The translations under genes and the position numbers were made by a program. Below, in pieces: positions 59,751-64,000 of a stretch of 64,000 nucleotides of DNA (the stretch's first letter is position 1; each line of letters begins with the position of its first letter). The stretch is from Carposina sasakii. Its lineage: Eukaryota > Arthropoda > Insecta > Lepidoptera > Carposinidae. The DNA is taken from NCBI GenBank assembly GCA_014607495.2, contig CP053161.1:6457115-6521114 (forward strand). Reading direction: 5' to 3'. The notes below the pieces were generated by a model that saw only the letters and a list, made by a program, of their open reading frames with translations, made no database searches and had not been told where the DNA came from.

Positions 59751-60414
59751 GCTAATGGGATATGATTGACTACTAGTTTATCTTCCTACCTGTGTAACGG
59801 TTGGTGGTGACACAATGAAATAAAAAAAAAAATAGATGATACTTATTAATAAACGTTGTTAAGCCAACTCCTTTCCGTCCTACCTTCATCGGTGAGCCCC
59901 TCGAGGTGTTATGAAAAGGAGTCCCAAGAGTTTGCTCTTCAATGTCTCTAAGAAGTTGTTTAATAATGACACTCCCCACCTCTTTTCCCTCCTCACTTGC
60001 AGGTGGGGAGTAATTTTAATTACTTTTAAGACGTAATTTTATACGTGAGATGTTAGAGATGCGAGCAAAGATTAGCAGCTGTGCTTTCGTGTGAAATGGG
60101 TAGGAAATTTGTGGGGATTTGGAGAAGCCTTAATGAAATAATATATAATGAAAGCTAAGAAAATAGCATCCTGGACAATTTACAATTTTATTATATCTTT
60201 TTTTATGTTATCTTGGTTACCATTGGTAATTAAGATCTAATATAAAATGGTAATGTTATATCATACCCTATTGATCGAAAATTTGTCAGAAAAGCTATTT
60301 AATTTTTATAAGCCTGAAAAACATTGCTAAAATGTCAAGCGATATTTATGTAGTTTTACTTCAAGTTCCTTGTTGAAAAAGATTTAACAACGTTTTCACT
60401 GTAGAAAGGAGAGC

Positions 60415-60420
60415 ACTTAC
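60415..60420 (-). promoter_or_regulatory. candidate 5' splice donor GTAAGT
   Basis: CTA|GTAAGT on the minus strand, matching the donor consensus at the six intronic positions. It closes the candidate exon at 60421-60526. Confidence 0.35.
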
Positions 60421-60526
60421 TAGCGATTTGTTTGAGCGCAGTCACAGCCGATTTGAGTGTGTTCAGCGTACGACGTCTCAGGTTGTTCTTGGACGAAAAG
60501 TTTTGCATGTCAATGTTCACAGACAT
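60421..60526 (-). CDS. candidate first coding exon of a host gene (unidentified)
   Basis: On the minus strand an ATG at 60526 opens 35 codons plus one base and then meets GTAAGT at 60420, a strong splice donor. The peptide begins MSVNIDMQNFSSK, has a basic NNLRRRTL patch and a helical-looking LKSAVTALKQIA. The bases before the ATG give a purine at -3, good for initiation. Third positions are richer in G/C than the surroundings. The frame is also open upstream to an ATG at 60766, so the coding start may be earlier. No second exon was found and I do not recognise the protein. This is an inference from splice and codon signals; a chance ORF is the alternative. Confidence 0.35.
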
Positions 60527-63500
60527 CGCACTCGATTTCCATACAACACGGTGAAAATTCGTTCGTGAATATTTCCATGCGAGAGAACTTTTTGTCTTAC
60601 AGTTGAGAGTAGATTTCGCTACAACGCAACACCTATTACAGTCACACAAACATATGCATGGTTGGAAAAAACCTGAACCTCTTTCATCACATAGCCATGT
60701 AAATATACCGTCATTGATTCTAGCGCCGCGGTTTCTAAATAAGTTTGAGAGTTTCCTATTATGCACAAGTTTTTAAATCTTAGCACGTTCACTGTTTTGA
60801 AATTCACAGTGTATTCGACCGCCTCGAATACCTTTTGTATTGGAAGCTGAAAATGTACTGCGTGAAAATGCATATCAGTAACAGTCAGTTCACGTAAGGT
60901 AGCCTCTTTAGACTACTAAATGTGTGGAGCTGATTGATGCTGCAAACGTGTTTAGGGAATTCAAAAATATAAATCTCGAATTAATAGCATTGCATTGTCC
61001 ACGAACGTGAAATAATACAGTAACGTCAAGAACACGAACATAATTCTCAAGAATATGTGATCTATCTCTGTCTTTCACTCTGATCCGTCTAGCCATAATG
61101 GTGTGATTGAGTAACAAACATTATGCAGTCGTTGCAGCCTTTTTTATCAAATATTTTTATATTTGATATTTATTGTGAAATAATCCTCCTTCCGGCGATG
61201 TCGGGTGAAAGCATAAATATTCAAATTATTAAATTAAGACTACTTAATATACAAATTAAATACATACATACTATAACACAGCTGCGAATATGAGCAGATT
61301 TAATTAAGATAAAGAAAATTAACCAAAAACCGACTCCACACCTTTCGCACGTCGATCATAATAACACCTGACGAATTTAAGGTCTACCGTGAGAGTGTGA
61401 TGGGCTGTATACATTCGGACACTGTGTAAACACGTCTATTTCGGTGCGCCAGCGCTCATCTCAGGTTCATTAACAAGTCGACCTCACTCCGCCTTTGTTC
61501 TAAACAATCGTTTAAACCATCATAAAATTGTTTATAAATATAATTTTTAGTTGCTTTGTTGAGTTTATCTGTCTGATGTAGGAAAACAACCGAGGAATAG
61601 AAATACGTTACCACTTGATTTTTAGGCGAGAGTTAGGTTTGATGTATAATTTAAACTGATTTTAGACACTATTTTTTCATTCCCTTAGTTTCAGGAGCGT
61701 AAGTATACTAATACAAGAGGACTCTAGGTTCTCTTTTTTTATTAATTTTTCAATAAAATTAAATTCAACAACCAATGTGTGTGATCTATTATAAATTTGT
61801 CTGAAAAAAAAACCGCTACAGTAGGTGTTATATCTGGGTTCGATTTTAACAGACACGTGGACGGAGTCATGGTGAACAGCTAGTGAGTATATAAACCACT
61901 CGCCATAATTGCCTTCACCTACACAATAGTTAACCATCACATTTGAGCAATGTGCGTAGTTGTATTTACGTCATGTAATAAACGTGATTTTAAATCGCTT
62001 TACGATATTCTGTAAAATTTTAATTGACGTTTCTATAACACAAGAAGCATATAGACGTTTTTCACATACCTACTCGTACATGCACATATATAATCGATTA
62101 TCAAGCTAAGCTCACTTCAAATGGAAAGTCGTTTACGTTTGCGTATTGCATTAGAATTTTATTGCGAAGAATACAACTCATACTTCATAGCTTAGTCTAG
62201 GCTGAATTAACCGTACTTAGGGCCTTTTTTGACTTTTTTTTTAACGGTCAGAAGCCTATTTAAGGAATAAAGTTGATGTTGTCTCTATCTTGGTGAAGTT
62301 TTAGAGAAAGACAGCATCAAAATTGTGGATAATTGGCCTTTAAAGAGTAATTATTTTTGATGTGTTTTTATGTTAAACAAACTTCTCGCTAATTAGCAAG
62401 TCATTAAATGTTAATCATTAATACGTATACAACATACTTACTTTCATTACTTATTGTAAATCTCCTGCTTCGCCAATACTGTTCAGCATACATAACTACA
62501 TAATAGATCTCTGTACCAAGATTTTCTGTACAGGCGCATTAGACTAAAGACCCTAATGAAATTTTAGGTCCCTCCCTAATATTAGACCGATTCACATCTA
62601 AAGAAGCCCATCGGACCGGACCTAAGCGCAAGATAATGCAATAAAGGAAATTGAAACGTATAATTTGATGATTATAGATAATTTTATAAGAATTTCCGCT
62701 TTTTCGTCAATTTACTTTTTAATACCATATTTTTTTTACTAGAATAAAAAATCTCTGCGTTCTCTGAGGCGATGAGCTAACAATTTGTAAATGATATTTT
62801 ACAACTGAAACGTAGGATTCCATTCAGACTACCTCGTTTTTGGAAATACAGCCGTGTATGTATGTACGATTTTTATCTTTGTTGTCATTAAATAACCATT
62901 AAACGGCATTGAGTTAAGTTAATAATCAATGTGTACTTAAATCCGGACAGTAAATCAAAGTGTAATGTATGCACTACCCGACAAATCAATTCACTGTGCA
63001 AATACAATTAGTGCACTCAATTAAACAGCACTTACACGGGACTACATTATTGTGGAATAACCCTGTTATGGTCCAATGAAAATATTGAAACAGCATTAAA
63101 ATATTGTGTGTGTAGTTACAAGGGTTATTCATTTTCTATCAGCTGTTGCCCGCGATTCCATCTGCGTAATAATTATTCTCTAACTAATTTCATCTTTGAC
63201 ATGACGAATTTCTAGACAAAATCACTTTCACACTTTACTTTTACGGCCATTAGGATATTTTTTTTACAAACTCTGAATGTCCATTGTAATCAGAAGCTTA
63301 AATAATGAGTTTCAAATTTCTAGCTATGTATAGGTATTAGGTAAAACGTAACAGATAAATGCTATTTCACTTGATATTTCTAAACTAAGCCGATATTGAA
63401 AATCCATTTGAATATATTGCCACTCCCAGATTAAGCTAATCCGTCCGTTGAAAAGTCGCTAAATGGTCGAGCTATGAGTACGAGTACATAGGTACGAGTA

Positions 63501-63680
63501 TACATAGTAATATAGAGACAGGGTAAGCCCTTATTCGTTTAGGACGGACGCATTTATTTGCCTTATTGATTAAGTTATCGATATACTATTTATTTGTTTT
63601 GTGACAATTAATCATCATAGGTTCATTGTTTTTTTTATAGATTCTAGGCTAATTTTTGTAATATTTTTAATTTACATTAT
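60527..63680. other. mostly featureless AT-rich stretch upstream of the candidate exon
   Basis: Contains ORFs at 60619-60873, 60908-61117 and 61677-61940 (all minus) without motifs. If 60421-60526 is a real exon, its 5' UTR and promoter would lie in the first part. The fragment at 62200 is the only repeat seen. Confidence 0.4.
62200..62345. repeat. fragment related to the TIR element at 16764
   Basis: TTTAGAGAAAGACAGCATCA and the terminal-like AGGGCC / GGCCTTTAAAG resemble 16764-16912. Ends poorly conserved. Confidence 0.35.
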
Positions 63681-63811
63681 TCTTCTTCTTCAGCCTATTG
63701 CAGTCCACTGCTGGACGTAGGCTTTCCCCAGGGCACGCCACAAGGCTACTGCCACAGGGGGGTTTTGCCCATAGTCACCACGCAGGGCAGATGGGTTGGT
63801 GACCGAATTTA
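63681..63811 (+). repeat. repeat family G, 5' part
   Basis: TTCTTCTTCAGCCTATTGCA, GTCCACTGCTGGACGTAGGC, TTGCCCATAGTCACCACGC, then stops at GGTTGGTGACC. Confidence 0.7.
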
Positions 63812-63884
63812 CATTGCTATTATATTATTTTTGTCTACTTATTATATCTGTTTTTTATTTTAATTTATTTGTCTGTCCTGTGTT

Positions 63885-64000
63885 GATGCGGGGCTTTAGT
63901 AGAATACATCAGCTGCATCCCTTTTCGAGCATGTCGTAGAATCGACTAAGGAACTCAGGCATTCTCTCAGGCGATAAGCTAGCAACTTGTCACTGATAAT
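63885..64000 (-). repeat. SINE family E copy running off the window
   Basis: Reverse of the SINE 3' part: GTGTTGATGCGGGGCTTTAG, GCATTCTCTCAGGCGATAAG, AACTTGTCACTGATAAT at the last base. Confidence 0.65.

Noticed and set aside
60619..60873. 84-codon minus ORF overlapping the candidate exon region
   Set aside because: Different frame from the candidate exon, no donor at its end and no motif.

Overview
The window looks like intergenic or intronic DNA from an insect genome, most probably a moth or butterfly. This is inferred from three things: the AT-rich background, single-ORF non-LTR retrotransposons of the kind common in Lepidoptera, and many short tRNA-derived SINEs and TIR elements. There is no bacterial or viral gene organisation. 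Apart from one candidate exon, every convincing coding region belongs to a transposable element.

Layout. 242-4855: a complete Ty3/gypsy-type LTR retrotransposon on the minus strand. It has 521-bp LTRs that differ at one base, a 5-bp target-site duplication, and one 1161-codon ORF with protease, RT, RNase H and integrase but no recognisable Gag capsid. 4863-9600: a hAT-type MITE with 8-bp TSDs, a palindromic 260-bp MITE, a truncated TIR element, a perfect 29-bp hairpin, and a SINE split by a second hAT-type MITE. 9597-10807: 3' part of a minus-strand LINE. 11-38 kb: mostly AT-rich DNA with scattered MITEs, SINE fragments, foldback elements, a terminator-like hairpin near 30.9 kb and a 25-bp tandem repeat near 37.65 kb. 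38315-41792: a LINE with an intact 954-codon endonuclease/RT ORF sits inside a copy of the palindromic MITE. 42-44.6 kb: tRNA-like and SINE pieces and a GC-richer low-copy stretch. 44753-46808: a 5'-truncated, frameshifted LINE on the minus strand. 47704-49243: three DNA elements nested one inside another, with TA, TA and TTAA target sites. 49.8-54.2 kb: foldback, pogo/Tigger-like and other TIR elements and a LINE C-terminal fragment. 54-64 kb: SINE and repeat fragments, and at 60421-60526 (minus) a possible first coding exon of a host gene ending in a GTAAGT splice donor.

How they work together. The autonomous-looking elements (the LTR element and the 954-codon LINE) could supply enzymes. 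The MITEs and SINEs are non-autonomous and depend on transposases or LINE RTs coded elsewhere. The nesting gives a relative history: the CAGGGTGT-type MITEs are older, and the LINE, hAT, TA and TTAA insertions into them and into SINEs are younger. The near-identical LTRs make the LTR element one of the youngest insertions.
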